Of a stretch of DNA of 6,894 nucleotides, positions 6,459-6,894 are shown piece by piece; position 1 is the first letter of the stretch, and each line of letters starts with the position of its first letter. Location of the stretch: assembly GCA_007136565.1 (NCBI GenBank), contig SLGS01000224.1:1-6894 (forward strand), given 5' to 3'. This DNA comes from Clostridia bacterium. GTDB taxonomy: Bacteria > Bacillota > Sulfobacillia > SLMV01. Made by a program: the position numbers and the translations under genes. Below the pieces are notes generated by a model. That model did no database searches. It saw nothing but the letters and a program-made list of their open reading frames with translations, and had not been told where the DNA came from.

Positions 6459-6464
6459 AGTGTA
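6459..6464 (-). promoter_or_regulatory. Possible -10 element for the DUF362 gene
   Basis: On the minus strand the sequence reads GCTACACTATG, with TACACT as a TANNNT-type -10 box about 70 nt before the start codon. No TTGACA-like -35 is found at standard distance, so the assignment is tentative. Confidence 0.25.
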
Positions 6465-6617
6465 GCACACGATCGGGGGCTTTTGGATAGCGCCCGGGGA
6501 GTAGGAGGTTCTTCGGTGGGGGAGCGCCGCGAAGGGATGGTCGAAATCTTCTCAGCGGGGCTAGTCGGAGTCGTTCGCCCGGGGAGGTTAGGCCGATTCG
6601 ACGGGGAAATCCCCCGG

Positions 6618-6623
6618 TATAAA
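6618..6623 (+). promoter_or_regulatory. Possible -10 element for the right-hand VOC gene
   Basis: TATAAA, within GGTATAAAC, lies about 53 nt before the TTG start at 6677. A poor -35 match (TTCGAC, 6597-6602) sits 15 nt upstream. The same nine bases occur at the membrane-protein promoter candidate near 1291-1299. Confidence 0.3.
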
Positions 6624-6676
6624 CCCGAGGAATCGCCGTTGACCGTCGCGACGGAAACGGGAGAGGAGAGATCGCA

Positions 6677-6894
6677 TTGAAGATAGAGTATCCCATCACT
6701 TTTCTTTACTACCGCGATTTGGACGAGGTCATCCCGTTCTACCGGGACATCCTGGGCCTTCCCCTGCGGGTGGACCAGGGCTGGGCCAAGATCTTCGGCG
6801 TGGGAGAGGCCGCCTGCGTGGGCCTGGTTGACGAAAAGCGCGGTTCCATGAATGTCGTCGAGGAGAAGGGAGTATTGCTTACCCTGGTGGTCGA
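6677..6894 (+). CDS. VOC-superfamily protein, N-terminal half (runs off window)
   Basis: The first 72 residues are visible. FLYYRDLDEVIPFYRDILGL is the classic opening of a glyoxalase/bleomycin-resistance-type VOC domain, a β-strand then a helix ending in FYxxxLGL. It is followed by WAKIFGVGEAACVGLVDEKRG, the next strands of the module. The first metal-ligand position, normally His in the opening strand, is occupied by a hydrophobic residue here. The protein may therefore bind metal differently, or bind a ligand without catalysis. The start is TTG at 6677 with AGGAG 8 nt upstream. It has little similarity to the VOC protein at 321-887 beyond the fold. Its end, domain number and neighbours are outside the window. 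Confidence 0.78.
   Translation, partial: MKIEYPITFLYYRDLDEVIPFYRDILGLPLRVDQGWAKIFGVGEAACVGLVDEKRGSMNVVEEKGVLLTLVV

Larger units (their letters stand above)
6389..6676. other. 288-bp divergent intergenic region
   Basis: This gap separates the DUF362 gene (minus) from the right-hand VOC gene (plus). It holds the DUF362 ribosome-binding site (GGAGG, 6401-6405 on the minus strand), candidate -10 boxes for both directions, and a small hairpin (CGGGG/CCCCG, 6602-6616) just before the plus-strand -10 candidate. Short open frames here lack conserved sequence or ribosome-binding sites. No RNA gene is recognisable. Confidence 0.5.

Noticed and set aside
6391..6699. Possible small minus-strand gene in the 6389-6676 gap
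   Set aside because: The frame is rich in Arg and Pro, has no ribosome-binding site, overlaps the right-hand VOC start and shows no family features.
1..6894. CRISPR arrays, tandem repeats, tRNA genes, insertion sequences or prophage genes
   Set aside because: I looked on both strands and saw no regularly spaced repeats, cloverleaf-type sequence, transposase motifs or phage genes. Only isolated hairpins in gene gaps were found.

Overview
The window comes from a bacterium with high GC content, which I estimate by eye at a little over 60%. The presence of murI means it makes peptidoglycan. Start codons are often not ATG: GTG for murI and TTG for the aminotransferase, the right-hand VOC gene and probably the amidohydrolase. 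Ribosome-binding sites are purine-rich, and AGG, AGA and ATA codons are used freely. A ferredoxin-fused DUF362 protein hints at an anaerobic or facultative lifestyle. These traits fit a high-GC Gram-positive or related lineage, but I cannot assign a taxon from the sequence alone. There are no rRNA or tRNA genes, CRISPR arrays, insertion sequences or phage genes. This looks like an ordinary chromosomal stretch of housekeeping and metabolic genes.

Left part (1-1365): the window opens inside a gene for a LigD-type 3'-phosphoesterase, a DNA end-processing domain. Its stop codon overlaps the ATG of a VOC (glyoxalase/methylmalonyl-CoA epimerase fold) gene, so the two are probably translationally coupled. 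The VOC gene runs tail-to-tail, with a 33-bp overlap, into a small membrane-protein gene of unknown function on the minus strand. A short divergent intergenic region with a palindrome separates the membrane protein from the next gene.

Middle (1366-3772): a plus-strand amidohydrolase of the chlorohydrolase/deaminase type comes first. Its active-site motifs are altered: the second His of HxH is Cys, and the expected catalytic Glu is Gln. It is followed by glutamate racemase (murI), and the unit closes with a 10-bp GC-rich hairpin that probably terminates transcription.

Right part (3787-6388, minus strand): a class III PLP aminotransferase and, upstream of it, a DUF362 protein with a C-terminal two-cluster ferredoxin domain. 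A 13-bp hairpin lies between them and probably ends the DUF362 transcript, so the two genes are likely separate units. A 288-nt divergent intergenic region then leads to the start of a second, unrelated-looking VOC gene, which runs off the end of the window.

The genes do not form an obvious single pathway. The most notable point is the remodelled amidohydrolase active site. Weaker points are the coupling of a DNA-repair phosphoesterase to a VOC gene and a four-cysteine insert in the aminotransferase. I found no convincing new defence, mobile or RNA-based system.
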